This document shows, piece after piece, positions 17,748 through 28,070 of a stretch of DNA of 64,000 nucleotides. Numbering within the stretch: the first letter of the stretch is position 1; each line of letters begins with the position of its first letter. This DNA comes from an uncultured Lachnospiraceae bacterium (lineage in GTDB: Bacteria; Bacillota; Clostridia; Lachnospirales; Lachnospiraceae). The stretch spans positions 89,626-153,625 of the forward strand of contig CAJTOO010000013.1 in assembly GCA_910577735.1 (NCBI GenBank). The letters run 5' to 3'. The notes below the pieces were generated by a model. It had not been told where the DNA came from and searched no databases. It was given only the letters and a program-made list of their open reading frames with translations. Position numbers and translations under genes: made by a program.

Positions 17748-18800
17748 ATGAAAAAGCATAGAATCGTACAATGTTGCCTGGCTTTATGCCTGGCTCTTGG
17801 CTTATTGATTTTTCCTGTGGGACGCATGGATGTACAGGCGGCGGAAGTGATAGCGACGGTACGTGGAACTGTTATGAAGGGAACCACTTCCGAACTGATG
17901 TATCTGGATACTTCCAGTGGGAAGATGGAGGTTAAGATTGACAGTGGAACGGATACCAGCGGCTGTAAGTTCTTACTGCCGGGTAAGGTGATAAGTGTAT
18001 CTCTTTCCCATGGTTCCGACGGGTACCTTCATGCAGTGAAGATGACAGCAGATGCGCAGGATTCTTCGGTTACGCTGGATACTTCCAGTGTGTCTACCGT
18101 GACAGGGACGCTGAGTGATAAGACGAAGAATGATGTACTGTGTCTGGATACCCAGTATGGACTCATGGAACTGAAATATGATAATTCCCTTGATATGAGC
18201 GGCTGTACCATTATGGTGCTGGGGCAGAACTATACGGTGAAGTGTGCGAGAGGCTCTGATGCCTATATGCATGCCATCAGCATCAGTGACGCATCATCAT
18301 CGTCCAAGGGCAGCACTTCTTCCTATATACCAAATAACTGCAGCTCATCCAGTTCGGTCACGGGTAAGGTGAGCAGTGACACCACGCCGGATATCCTGTA
18401 TCTGTCCACCAGTGACGGGGTGATGCAGTTTAAGATTGACAGCGACGCGGATACCAGCAGAGGTATGGTGCATACTAAGGATAATAAGCTGACGGTATAT
18501 TTTTATCACGGTTCTGACGGCTATCTGCATGCTACCGGTATTGTGGGAGAGAAGGACAACTCCTCTGATGTGACAATAGATTCTTCTTCCACTTCGACGG
18601 TATCAGGACAGGTAATGAAGAAGTCAACGGAAAATATCCTCCGTCTGGATACCCGGTATGGAGAGATGGAACTTAAGATGGATAAGGTCGAAGGCGGCAA
18701 CAATGGCAGGGCTCTGGTGAAGGACATGTGGGTGACGGTAACCTGCGCGAGAGGTTCTGATGCCTATATGCATGCACTCAGTATCAGTACGCTCAGGTAA
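17748..18800 (+). CDS. Secreted protein made of four tandem ~70-residue repeats
   Basis: 350 residues. A signal peptide (MKKHRIVQCCLALCLALGLL) has a probable cleavage after VQA. The mature chain is four repeats beginning near residues 34, 114, 202 and 282. Each has the pattern V-x-G-x-V, then (L/I)-x-L-(D/S)-T-x-x-G-x-M-E-x-K, and ends in GSDGYLHA (units 1, 3) or GSDAYMHA (units 2, 4). The A-B-A-B pattern means that an A-B pair was duplicated as a block. Units 1 and 2 carry one Cys each (SGC) that units 3 and 4 lack. No membrane anchor or sorting motif is visible. I do not recognise the family; a small beta-rich module is likely. Confidence 0.8.
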   Translation: MKKHRIVQCCLALCLALGLLIFPVGRMDVQAAEVIATVRGTVMKGTTSELMYLDTSSGKMEVKIDSGTDTSGCKFLLPGKVISVSLSHGSDGYLHAVKMTADAQDSSVTLDTSSVSTVTGTLSDKTKNDVLCLDTQYGLMELKYDNSLDMSGCTIMVLGQNYTVKCARGSDAYMHAISISDASSSSKGSTSSYIPNNCSSSSSVTGKVSSDTTPDILYLSTSDGVMQFKIDSDADTSRGMVHTKDNKLTVYFYHGSDGYLHATGIVGEKDNSSDVTIDSSSTSTVSGQVMKKSTENILRLDTRYGEMELKMDKVEGGNNGRALVKDMWVTVTCARGSDAYMHALSISTLR

Positions 18801-18816
18801 TCAGACAAATCTGTAA

Positions 18817-20331
<1,515 letters not shown>

Positions 20332-20364
20332 GCCGGTATAGAAATGTGGGTTTGTAATTTATGT

Positions 20365-20395
20365 CGGAGAATGCCCAAAGCAGGGGCATTCTCCG
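20365..20395. terminator. Perfect 12-bp hairpin between convergent genes (possible bidirectional terminator)
   Basis: CGGAGAATGCCC (20365-20376) pairs exactly with 20384-20395 around a 7-base loop. It lies between the enolase stop and the convergent PRTase-like gene. Neither side has a proper T-run, so its terminator role is uncertain; it may block read-through or stabilise the 3' end. The rest of the gap (20396-20508) shows nothing recognisable. Confidence 0.5.
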
Positions 20396-20508
20396 CAGTG
20401 CTGTTATAGGAAACGATATCTGTCTGATATTTTCCTTATTGTGTTTTGGCTTATAGCATGTGAGTATTTTATACTAAACTTTCTGAGCGGGTTTCGGATA
20501 CCAGCTCA

Positions 20509-21150
20509 TTACTGTATTGCCGAATAACCAAATGCATTTGCAAAAGCGTCAATGGGCTGCTTTTCTTTGCACAATGCGCATTCTTCTGAACTGTATGTTT
20601 TGTACTCCGGAATATCTGATGTGTGGAACAGTGCATTGATCGGGATGCCTGTCACACTGTTAGCAGCGCTGAAGATGGCGCTTACGCCGCTGATGGTTGC
20701 GCCGTAATAGGTCAGAGTCTGTACAGCCTTGGTGACAGTACGGCCTGTGGTTGCGCTGGCCAGAAGCAGGAGTACATTCTTATCTTTGATCATGGGCAGA
20801 TAATTATCCCGGAACAGCATCTGTCCGGCGGTGGAATATTCCGGCGTCACAATATAAATGGTCTGGTGTGCGTTTCGGGAATAGACACCGGCTCTTGTCA
20901 GTTCTTCTGCCAGAAAGGCGCCGATGATTTCGCAGCCGTCTATGCAGACAATCGTATCCACCACGGTAGACAGCATAATCTGTCTGCTCAGTTCTTTCGC
21001 GGCAGTGGAAGCTTCGCTCAGCCTTGTTTTCATCGTGGTCATATCCAAAAAGTAATTGATATGGGAATTGGGGGTTACGAAATGCCCGTGGATCGCTTTT
21101 AACTCAATGTTGGGATGGCTTTTGGAGTGAATTTTAATAAGTTCCTTCAT
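20509..21150 (-). CDS. Phosphoribosyltransferase-fold protein (orotate phosphoribosyltransferase-like) with degenerate PRPP loop
   Basis: 213 residues. The type I PRTase fold is suggested by VDTIVCIDGCEIIGAFLAEEL, the strand-loop VLLLLASATTGRTV and ALFHTSDIPEYKTY near the end. Orotate PRTases of Clostridia often resemble this. In the PRPP-binding loop the usual pair of acidic residues before TTG is replaced by Ala-Ser, so catalysis may be lost or altered. The C-terminus has a CALC pair. The frame opens with two ATGs; the second (21150) is 7 bases from AGGAGG and is chosen. The gene is divergent from hemZ (about 185 bp apart) and convergent with eno. A regulatory or salvage role is possible. 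Confidence 0.7.
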   Translation of the reverse strand: MKELIKIHSKSHPNIELKAIHGHFVTPNSHINYFLDMTTMKTRLSEASTAAKELSRQIMLSTVVDTIVCIDGCEIIGAFLAEELTRAGVYSRNAHQTIYIVTPEYSTAGQMLFRDNYLPMIKDKNVLLLLASATTGRTVTKAVQTLTYYGATISGVSAIFSAANSVTGIPINALFHTSDIPEYKTYSSEECALCKEKQPIDAFANAFGYSAIQ

Positions 21151-21335
21151 ATGCATACCTCCTCGATACAGTTTTTGTGCAATTTTCCATCAGGAATTAT
21201 CATGCTGTTGTAAATATTATACAGCCTGCACAGGTGTAAATCAATGTTGTCTTAGGAAAATATTCTGTACATTGCAGGGCAGAAATGATAAGCTGTAAAG
21301 AAAATGGCAGACAGCATAAAGGAATGGAGATTAGC

Positions 21336-22820
21336 ATGCAGATTATCAGAAGTAATAAGGCACAGTTTGCATATGACATTCATGCTTTGGTGAAAGCTTT
21401 CTATCCGGAATGGGAATTGAAACTGCTGACGCCGGCGTCAGTGGTTAAGGATAAAAAGCTACGGGAGATTGTGCCCGTGATGGAGCTGGAATTTGGTGAT
21501 ACGCAAGTAGAATTGAGGATACAAAATAGTTTACATAATTCGGAATTGTATCACACCTATATTTGGCACGATACGGATAGCATAGAACATGCAGCATATA
21601 AAAATGCCTTTAAACGTTTTCTCTATACTGCGCTTAGCGAGGAGACAGGGATATCCCTTCCCTGGGGAAATCTGACAGGGATTCGTCCCACCAAGATTGC
21701 CATGACCATGCTGGAACAGGGGAAGAATGAGCAGGAGATAGGGGATTTTCTAAAGAGAGAGCACTTTGTCAGTGATGAAAAGACAGCCCTGGGCATGGAG
21801 ATTGCCGGAAGAGAGCGGCAAATCCTGAGCACACTGCATTATGAGGATGGATACAGTCTGTATATCGGGATACCCTTTTGTCCCACAACCTGCCTGTACT
21901 GTTCCTTTACCTCGTATCCCATCAGTCTGTGGCGGGAGCGGGTGGAAGAGTACCTGACGGCATTGGAACGGGAAATGGATGCTGTGGCAGCCTTGTATGG
22001 GCATAAGATTCTGGACACGGTATATATAGGCGGCGGCACACCAAGCGCCTTGTCTGCACAACAATTAGACAGGCTGTTAGGGAAGCTGGAAAATACGTTT
22101 GACTTTCGTACGGTGCAGGAATTTACGGTGGAAGCGGGACGTGCGGACAGTATTACGGAAGAGAAGCTGAGGGTGCTTTACGGACATGGTGTTACCAGAA
22201 TCTCTGTCAATCCCCAGACCATGAAGCAGGAGACGCTGCAGTTGATTGGCAGGCAGCATACCGTAGAGCAGGTGGTAGAGGCTTTCAGGCTGGCGCGTCA
22301 GGTGGGATTTGATAATATCAACATGGATATCATCCTGGGCCTTCCGGGAGAAAATGAGGCAGATGTGGCACATACCATAGCGGCCATTAAGGAACTGTCC
22401 CCGGATGCCCTGACGGTACATTCCCTTGCGGTCAAGAGAGCGTCCAGATTACAGCAGTGGATTGAGGAGCATGGGATAACGGCATATAATAATACGGAGG
22501 AAACCATGCGTATCGCGGCAAAGGGCGCAGCGGATCTGGGGATGGTGCCCTACTATCTTTATCGGCAGAAGAATATGTCCGGTAATTTTGAAAATGTAGG
22601 GTATTCTAAGGAAGGGAAGTATGGAATCTATAACATTCTGATTATGGAGGAGATGCAGACGATTGTGGCGCTGGGGGCAGGTTCGATTACCAAAAGGGTG
22701 TATCCGGACGGCAGGATTGAGCGCTGCGAGAATGCAAAAGATGTGGAGACTTATATGGGAAAGATTGAGGAGATGATAGGGAGGAAACGAAAGCTTTTGG
22801 CAGAAGAGGGAGGTTTCTGA
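21336..22820 (+). CDS. hemZ: HemZ-like oxygen-independent coproporphyrinogen III oxidase family radical SAM protein
   Basis: 494 residues. The radical-SAM cluster motif is in IGIPFCPTTCLYCSFTSYP, a CX3CX2C with the HemN-type following aromatic. Next come the glycine motif YIGGGTPSAL, EFTVEAGRADSIT, SVNPQTMKQETL and NINMDIILGLPGE, as in HemN/HemZ/HemW proteins. The N-terminal extension of about 150 residues before the radical-SAM domain is the mark of HemZ. HemZ is annotated as a coproporphyrinogen dehydrogenase, but not all relatives have this activity. The siroheme operon further downstream needs uroporphyrinogen III only, so this gene may serve another tetrapyrrole or heme-handling step. 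Start 21336 follows GGAG by 6 bases. Confidence 0.88.
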   Translation: MQIIRSNKAQFAYDIHALVKAFYPEWELKLLTPASVVKDKKLREIVPVMELEFGDTQVELRIQNSLHNSELYHTYIWHDTDSIEHAAYKNAFKRFLYTALSEETGISLPWGNLTGIRPTKIAMTMLEQGKNEQEIGDFLKREHFVSDEKTALGMEIAGRERQILSTLHYEDGYSLYIGIPFCPTTCLYCSFTSYPISLWRERVEEYLTALEREMDAVAALYGHKILDTVYIGGGTPSALSAQQLDRLLGKLENTFDFRTVQEFTVEAGRADSITEEKLRVLYGHGVTRISVNPQTMKQETLQLIGRQHTVEQVVEAFRLARQVGFDNINMDIILGLPGENEADVAHTIAAIKELSPDALTVHSLAVKRASRLQQWIEEHGITAYNNTEETMRIAAKGAADLGMVPYYLYRQKNMSGNFENVGYSKEGKYGIYNILIMEEMQTIVALGAGSITKRVYPDGRIERCENAKDVETYMGKIEEMIGRKRKLLAEEGGF

Positions 22821-22921
22821 TGTCCGACTGCTTTCAGTCTTGAAAAACACCCCAAAACAGTGTAAAATCTAACAAGCATACTTATAGAAACAGAACAGGA
22901 AAAGAATAACGGGGAGGCACT

Positions 22922-24190
22922 ATGGCACTGAATAAAAAACCAGTCACTGGCATGAAAGATATTCTGCCGGAGGAGATGGAAATACGTGATTATGTCATCG
23001 GCGTCATCAAGGAGACTTATGGAAGCTTTGGCTTTACTTCCATCGAGACGCCCTGCGTGGAGAACATCGCAAACTTAAACTGTAAGGCGGGCGGCGAAAA
23101 TGAGAAACTGATTTTTAAGATTTTAAAAAGAGGTGAGAAACTTCGCCTGGAGGAGGCAAAGGGAGAGGAAGATTTGGTGGACGGCGGTCTGCGCTATGAC
23201 CTGACAGTTCCCCTGGTTCGTTACTATGCCAATCATGCCAACGAACTTCCGGCACCCTTTAAGGCACTGCAGATGGGTAATGTGTGGCGGGCGGACAGGC
23301 CCCAGAGAGGACGTTATCGTCAGTTCATGCAGTGTGATATTGACATTCTTGGTGAGGCCGGCAATCTGGCGGAGATTGAGCTGATTCTGGCAACCACCAC
23401 AACATTAGGCAAGTTAGGGTTTCAGAATTTCCAGATTCGTATCAATGACAGGCAGATTTTAAAGGCCATGGCGGCTTATAGTGGTTTTGGCGAAGAAGAT
23501 TATGACCAGATTTTCATCATTCTGGATAAGATGGACAAGATTGGCACAGATGGCGTGGAGGCAGAGCTGCTGGAAGCCGGCTATGGGAAAGAGTCTGTGA
23601 GCAGGTATATGGATCTTTTTAAAGGGGTGGAGACAGCCGGGGCGCCGGTTGCTTATCTGACAGAGACTATTGCAGATTTCCTGCCGGAGGGCGTCAGGGA
23701 GAGCTTTCAGGAAATCATGGACAGTGTGGAAGCGGTCAAGGGAGACTTCTTTGATCTGGTGTTTGATCCAACACTGGTGCGCGGTATGTCTTACTATACG
23801 GGCACGATCTTTGAGGTGGCAATGCCGGAGTTTGGCGGCAGCTGCGGCGGCGGCGGAAGATATGATAAGATGGTGGGTAAATTTACAGGCAAGGATGTGC
23901 CTGCCTGCGGATTCTCCATCGGATTTGAACGTATCATCCTGTTACTGTTGGAGAGCGGTTTCAAGGTACCCAAGGCTGGCCGTAAAGTGGCTTACCTGAT
24001 GGAAAAGGGACTGGCGGATGAGAAGCTGCGTGAGGTCATGAAAAAAGCCCAGGAGGCCCGTATGGCAGGAGATCAGGTGCTTGTGGCCCGCATGAATAAG
24101 AATAAGAAGTTCCAGAAGGAGCAGCTTATTTCCCAGGGATACGAGGCGTTTGAAGAATTTTACAGGGAAGCCTTTAAGGAGAAAGAGTAA
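22922..24190 (+). CDS. hisS: Histidyl-tRNA synthetase
   Basis: 422 residues, normal for bacterial class II HisRS. Motif 1 region, motif 2 (GNVWRADRPQRGRYRQFMQCD), the histidine-specific loops LVRGMSYYTGTIFEV and GGRYDKMVG, and motif 3 (GFSIGFERIILLL) are present, followed by a C-terminal anticodon-binding domain. It charges tRNA-His in the cytosol. It is 101 bp downstream of hemZ; that gap is too short for a T-box leader and none is seen. aspS follows at 73 bp, a pairing common in Firmicutes. Confidence 0.96.
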   Translation: MALNKKPVTGMKDILPEEMEIRDYVIGVIKETYGSFGFTSIETPCVENIANLNCKAGGENEKLIFKILKRGEKLRLEEAKGEEDLVDGGLRYDLTVPLVRYYANHANELPAPFKALQMGNVWRADRPQRGRYRQFMQCDIDILGEAGNLAEIELILATTTTLGKLGFQNFQIRINDRQILKAMAAYSGFGEEDYDQIFIILDKMDKIGTDGVEAELLEAGYGKESVSRYMDLFKGVETAGAPVAYLTETIADFLPEGVRESFQEIMDSVEAVKGDFFDLVFDPTLVRGMSYYTGTIFEVAMPEFGGSCGGGGRYDKMVGKFTGKDVPACGFSIGFERIILLLLESGFKVPKAGRKVAYLMEKGLADEKLREVMKKAQEARMAGDQVLVARMNKNKKFQKEQLISQGYEAFEEFYREAFKEKE

Positions 24191-24262
24191 CAGAGGAGGC
24201 TTTCATAAGAGAACCATAAAGAAGGCAGAATGCACAGGGAAAAGTAAGAGGAGGAAATTGCA

Positions 24263-26074
24263 ATGGCAGAGTCCATGAAAGGCTGGAAAAGATCACATCG
24301 CTGCGGGGAACTTGGAACAGGCAATGTGGGTGAGGAAGTAACCGTCATGGGATGGGTACAGAAACAGAGAAATAAAGGCGGGATTATTTTTGTTGATCTG
24401 CGGGACCGTTCTGGAATTTTACAGATCATTTTTGAAGAGAGGGACTGCGGTGCGGAAGCTTTTGCCAAGGCGGAGAAGATGCGCAGTGAATTTGTGATTG
24501 CCGTGGTGGGTAAGGTGGAGAGGCGTTCCGGCGCAATCAATGAGAATCTGGCCACCGGCGAGATTGAAATCCGTGCTGCTAAGGTTCGTGTCTTATCGGA
24601 ATCTGAGACCCCGCCCTTCCCGGTGGAGGCGGATTCTAAGACCAAGGAGGAGATTCGTTTAAAATACCGTTATCTGGATCTGCGCCGTCCGGATCTGCAG
24701 GAGAAGATGATTCTGCGCAGTAAGATAGCCTCTGAAATGCGTGCCTTCATGGCAAACGAGGGCTTTCTGGAGATTGAGACGCCGATTCTTTGCAAATCCA
24801 CACCGGAGGGAGCCCGGGATTATCTGGTGCCCAGCCGTGTGCATCCGGGGAATTTTTATGCGCTGCCGCAGTCTCCTCAGTTGTATAAACAGCTTTTGAT
24901 GTGCTCTGGTTATGACAGGTATTTCCAGATCGCAAAGTGCTTCAGGGACGAGGATCTGCGGGCCGACAGGCAGCCGGAGTTTACCCAGGCGGATATGGAG
25001 CTTTCCTTTGTGGATGTGGACGATGTGATTGATGTGAATGAGCGTCTGATCAAACATATCTGTAAAGAGTCGATAGGTCTTGAGGTGGATTTGCCCCTGC
25101 CCCGGATGACCTGGCAGGAGGCTATGGACCGGTTCGGGTCCGATAAACCGGATACCCGTTTTGGCATGGAACTGACAGATGTATCTGAGACAGTGGCAGG
25201 CTGTGGCTTTGGCGTGTTTACTTCTGCCCTGGAGAATCAGGGTTCTGTGCGCGGCATCACGGTTAAAGGACAGGCATCCATGCCCCGCAAGAAGATTGAT
25301 GCCCTGGTGGATTTTGCCAAAGGATATGGAGCCAAAGGGCTGGCATATTTGAGTGTGCAGGAGGATGGCACTTATAAATCTTCTTTTGCCAAATTCATGA
25401 CAGAAGAGGAATTGGATACGTTAGTAAAGGTTATGGGCGGTGAGAAGGGCGATCTGCTCCTCTTTGCCGCAGATAAGAAGAACATTGTATACAGTGTTCT
25501 GGGAGCGCTCAGACTGGAACTTGGCAGACAGCTGGGATTGATCGATGAATCTAAATACAATTTCCTCTGGATTGTAGACTTCCCGCTCTTGGAGTGGAGC
25601 GAAGAGGAGAACCGCTTTATGGCGATGCACCATCCTTTTACCATGCCCATGGAAGAAGACTGGCAGTATATTGACTCCGATCCGGGCAGGGTCCGTGCAA
25701 AGGCCTATGATATTGTCTTAAACGGGGTGGAACTTGGCGGCGGTTCTGTGAGAATCCATCAGGATGACATTCAGGAGAAAATGTTTGAAGTGCTTGGCTT
25801 TACGAAAGCGCAGGCCTGGGAGCAGTTCGGGTTCCTCTTAAGCGCCTTTCAGTATGGCGTACCGCCGCATGCTGGACTGGCTTACGGACTGGACCGCTTT
25901 GTCATGCTTCTGACCCATGCGGACAGTATCAGAGAGGTCATCGCTTTCCCGAAGATTAAGGATGCTTCCTGTCTGATGACGGAAGCGCCGGGCCGGGTGG
26001 ATGATAAACAATTAGAAGAATTACAGATTGTGGTCACGCCGGCACCGAAGAAAGAAAAGGAGGAAGAGGCATGA
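24263..26074 (+). CDS. aspS: Aspartyl-tRNA synthetase, bacterial type
   Basis: 603 residues with the full bacterial layout. An N-terminal OB-fold binds the anticodon (VTVMGWVQKQRNKGGIIFVDLRDRSG, read in two parts). The class II core has YLDLRRPDLQ, FLEIETPILCKSTPEGARDY, FRDEDLRADRQPEFTQ and DMELSF. The GAD insertion lies near residues 300-420. Motif 3 is AYGLDRFVMLL. It charges tRNA-Asp; some Firmicute enzymes also charge tRNA-Asn, which cannot be told here. Start ATG follows GAGGAAATTG. The 3' end overlaps the next small gene by 4 bp. Confidence 0.97.
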   Translation: MAESMKGWKRSHRCGELGTGNVGEEVTVMGWVQKQRNKGGIIFVDLRDRSGILQIIFEERDCGAEAFAKAEKMRSEFVIAVVGKVERRSGAINENLATGEIEIRAAKVRVLSESETPPFPVEADSKTKEEIRLKYRYLDLRRPDLQEKMILRSKIASEMRAFMANEGFLEIETPILCKSTPEGARDYLVPSRVHPGNFYALPQSPQLYKQLLMCSGYDRYFQIAKCFRDEDLRADRQPEFTQADMELSFVDVDDVIDVNERLIKHICKESIGLEVDLPLPRMTWQEAMDRFGSDKPDTRFGMELTDVSETVAGCGFGVFTSALENQGSVRGITVKGQASMPRKKIDALVDFAKGYGAKGLAYLSVQEDGTYKSSFAKFMTEEELDTLVKVMGGEKGDLLLFAADKKNIVYSVLGALRLELGRQLGLIDESKYNFLWIVDFPLLEWSEEENRFMAMHHPFTMPMEEDWQYIDSDPGRVRAKAYDIVLNGVELGGGSVRIHQDDIQEKMFEVLGFTKAQAWEQFGFLLSAFQYGVPPHAGLAYGLDRFVMLLTHADSIREVIAFPKIKDASCLMTEAPGRVDDKQLEELQIVVTPAPKKEKEEEA

Positions 26075-26313
26075 ATCTGCAAAATCCGGCAGCGCTGTTA
26101 CAGATGATGAATCTCTGGAGCCGATTTGAGCGCAATCATCCTAAGTTCCCGATGTTTTTGAAAGCAGTAGCGCAAAAGGGAATCAAGGAAGGCAGTATTA
26201 TTGAGATTCGAGTGACCACGGCAGAGGGAGAGAGCTTTGACTCTAATCTGAAGGTGAATGCGGAGGATATGGAACTGGTCACACAGATGAAAAATCTGTT
26301 TGGCGGATCATGA
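26071..26313 (+). CDS. Small conserved hypothetical protein
   Basis: 80 residues, starting inside the aspS stop (ATGA overlap), which suggests translational coupling. The sequence has an amphipathic N-terminal helix (NPAALLQMMNLWSRFERNHP) followed by a short strand-rich part (GSIIEIRVTTAEG). No domain is recognised. Codon use resembles its neighbours, and the coupling to aspS and the SseB-like gene that follows supports a real gene. The gene is cytosolic by composition. Confidence 0.7.
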   Translation: MNLQNPAALLQMMNLWSRFERNHPKFPMFLKAVAQKGIKEGSIIEIRVTTAEGESFDSNLKVNAEDMELVTQMKNLFGGS

Positions 26314-26394
26314 CAATCTCTTATCTGCAGTGTGTTTGTCCGGGGATGGACGCGCCGCAGAAGACAGATATGGGAAGAGAGAAAAGGAGTTATC

Positions 26395-27348
26395 ATGGCT
26401 GATCAAAAAATAAACAATCAGGCATTGGAAGAAGCGATTGCAGCATTTGCGAAAGACAGAGAACAGGACAAGTATGTGAAGGTGATGGAGCTTTTGGAGA
26501 AATCCATGGTGCTGATGCCTGCCATGCCGCCGCAGAATCTGGATGCGGAGACGGAGAAAATGATGCGGGAGGGAAAGCCGGTGCAATTGTCGGGCGAATC
26601 CCGGATCGTGCCTTGTCTTTTGCGCAAGGAGAGCGGTGAACAGGCGCTGCCCATTTTCAGTTCTCCGGCACAGATTCCGCAGGATAAGAAGAGTCCTGTG
26701 GTGATGGCGCTGCCCTTTTTTGCCTGTGTGTCCATGGCTATGGCCAACCAGGAGAAGATAGAGGCAGTGGTCTTAAACCCTTTTACCCACAATATGGTGT
26801 TAAACAAAGCAGTTCTGGAAGTGGCGGACAAGCGAAAGAAGCAGGCTGAGGAACTGGCAAAGAAAGGGCAGGCCGGGCAGAAGACCATCCAGCTGACTGA
26901 GAAGCAGTTTCAGGATCTTGTACACAACCGGGTGGCGCTGATGCTTCTGCCCAAGTATCTGTTTACACATAAGGAAGAAGGACTTAAGGAACTGCAGAAA
27001 GAGGAAGGTCAGTTTTTGCTGCGGTTCTACAATGAAGTATATCCGGAAGGGAAAAAGGCATCTTTCAGAGCGGATGATTTCTCGGTCATGACGCTGAATA
27101 TTACGGAGACAGTACAGCTTACCCGGGTGGATATGCCTGATGAAGCGGTAAAAAAGGGTATGTGCTATCGTGTTTATGCTGTATGGAAACGGGATACGCA
27201 AGAAGTAATTTACTATGTGCTGGAACAGACCAAGGATGGAAATTTTATCGCCAAAATCACATCTGATGGAAAGCATGAAGTGGTGGAGCCGGCACCGGAC
27301 AATGGAGCGGAGATTGAGGCAATCATGAGTCTGGTTACAGAACATTAA
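26395..27348 (+). CDS. SseB-family protein
   Basis: 317 residues from ATG 26395, which has AAAGGAG upstream; the frame opens at 26332 without a site. The N-terminal part (residues about 10-125: LEEAIAAFAKDREQDKYVKV, then LMPAMPP, IPIFSSPAQ-like segment and MALPFFACVSMAMANQ) matches the SseB N-terminal domain, where a short protein of about 120 residues is the usual unit. A second domain of about 150 residues follows (FRADDFSVMTLNITETVQLTRVD). SseB was named from serine sensitivity in E. coli, and the biochemical role is unclear. It is probably cytosolic. Confidence 0.75.
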   Translation: MADQKINNQALEEAIAAFAKDREQDKYVKVMELLEKSMVLMPAMPPQNLDAETEKMMREGKPVQLSGESRIVPCLLRKESGEQALPIFSSPAQIPQDKKSPVVMALPFFACVSMAMANQEKIEAVVLNPFTHNMVLNKAVLEVADKRKKQAEELAKKGQAGQKTIQLTEKQFQDLVHNRVALMLLPKYLFTHKEEGLKELQKEEGQFLLRFYNEVYPEGKKASFRADDFSVMTLNITETVQLTRVDMPDEAVKKGMCYRVYAVWKRDTQEVIYYVLEQTKDGNFIAKITSDGKHEVVEPAPDNGAEIEAIMSLVTEH

Positions 27349-27401
27349 AGAGTTGAGATTTGCGTCGTTTGCCGCGTATACGATCTGGAATGGAGAAGGA
27401 A

Positions 27402-28070
27402 ATGACAGACACGATTATATTTGACTTAGACGGCACCCTGCTCGATACCCTGGAGGATTTGACGGACAGTGTCAATTATGCCATGGAGCAGTTCCATCTG
27501 CGGACACGGACCATAGAGGAAGTGCGCGGATTTGTGGGAAACGGGGTGGCGAAGCTGATTGAACGCTGTATCCCGCAGGGAACGCAGAATCCTTTGTATG
27601 AGCAGATATTAGCTTCTTTTAAAGAGCATTATGCGCTGCACTGTGAAGACAAGACCCGTCCTTATGAGGGCATTATGGAACTGCTTGCCAAACTTTCCGA
27701 ACAGGGATACCATATGGCGATTGTCTCTAATAAATTTGACGGCGCTGTCAAGCAGTTGAATGAAAAATATTTTAAGGATTATATTTCCGTGGCGATAGGA
27801 GAGAGTGCCGCGGTGAAGAAAAAACCAGCGCCTGATACGGTGTACCAGGCGCTTCTGGAGCTTGCATGTGATGCGTCGCAGGCAGTCTATGTGGGAGATT
27901 CCGAGGTGGACAGACAGACGGCAGGTAATGTGCCTATGCCCTGTGTCAGTGTCACCTGGGGATTCCGCACCAGACAGCAGCTTATGGAAGCCGGTGCGGC
28001 GGATGCTTATATGATCAAGTCTCCGCAGGAACTTCTGCCGCTTCTGCGTCATTTTCCTCCGGAAGCGTGA
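27402..28070 (+). CDS. HAD-superfamily hydrolase, phosphoglycolate phosphatase-like
   Basis: 222 residues. Motif I is IFDLDGTLLDTLEDL (nucleophile Asp and acid-base Asp), motif II MAIVSNK, motif III Lys in KKKPAPDTVYQAL, and motif IV VYVGDSEVDRQTA. The four-helix cap after motif I places it in the Gph/PgmB group. Likely substrates are small phosphates such as phosphoglycolate or nucleoside monophosphates; it cannot be narrowed. Start 27402 follows GGAG by 6 bases. Its last 56 bp overlap the convergent transporter gene on the other strand. Confidence 0.88.
   Translation: MTDTIIFDLDGTLLDTLEDLTDSVNYAMEQFHLRTRTIEEVRGFVGNGVAKLIERCIPQGTQNPLYEQILASFKEHYALHCEDKTRPYEGIMELLAKLSEQGYHMAIVSNKFDGAVKQLNEKYFKDYISVAIGESAAVKKKPAPDTVYQALLELACDASQAVYVGDSEVDRQTAGNVPMPCVSVTWGFRTRQQLMEAGAADAYMIKSPQELLPLLRHFPPEA

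Noticed and set aside
22821..22921. T-box leader for hisS/aspS
   Set aside because: The gap is only 101 bp and shows no specifier stem, T-box sequence or terminator.
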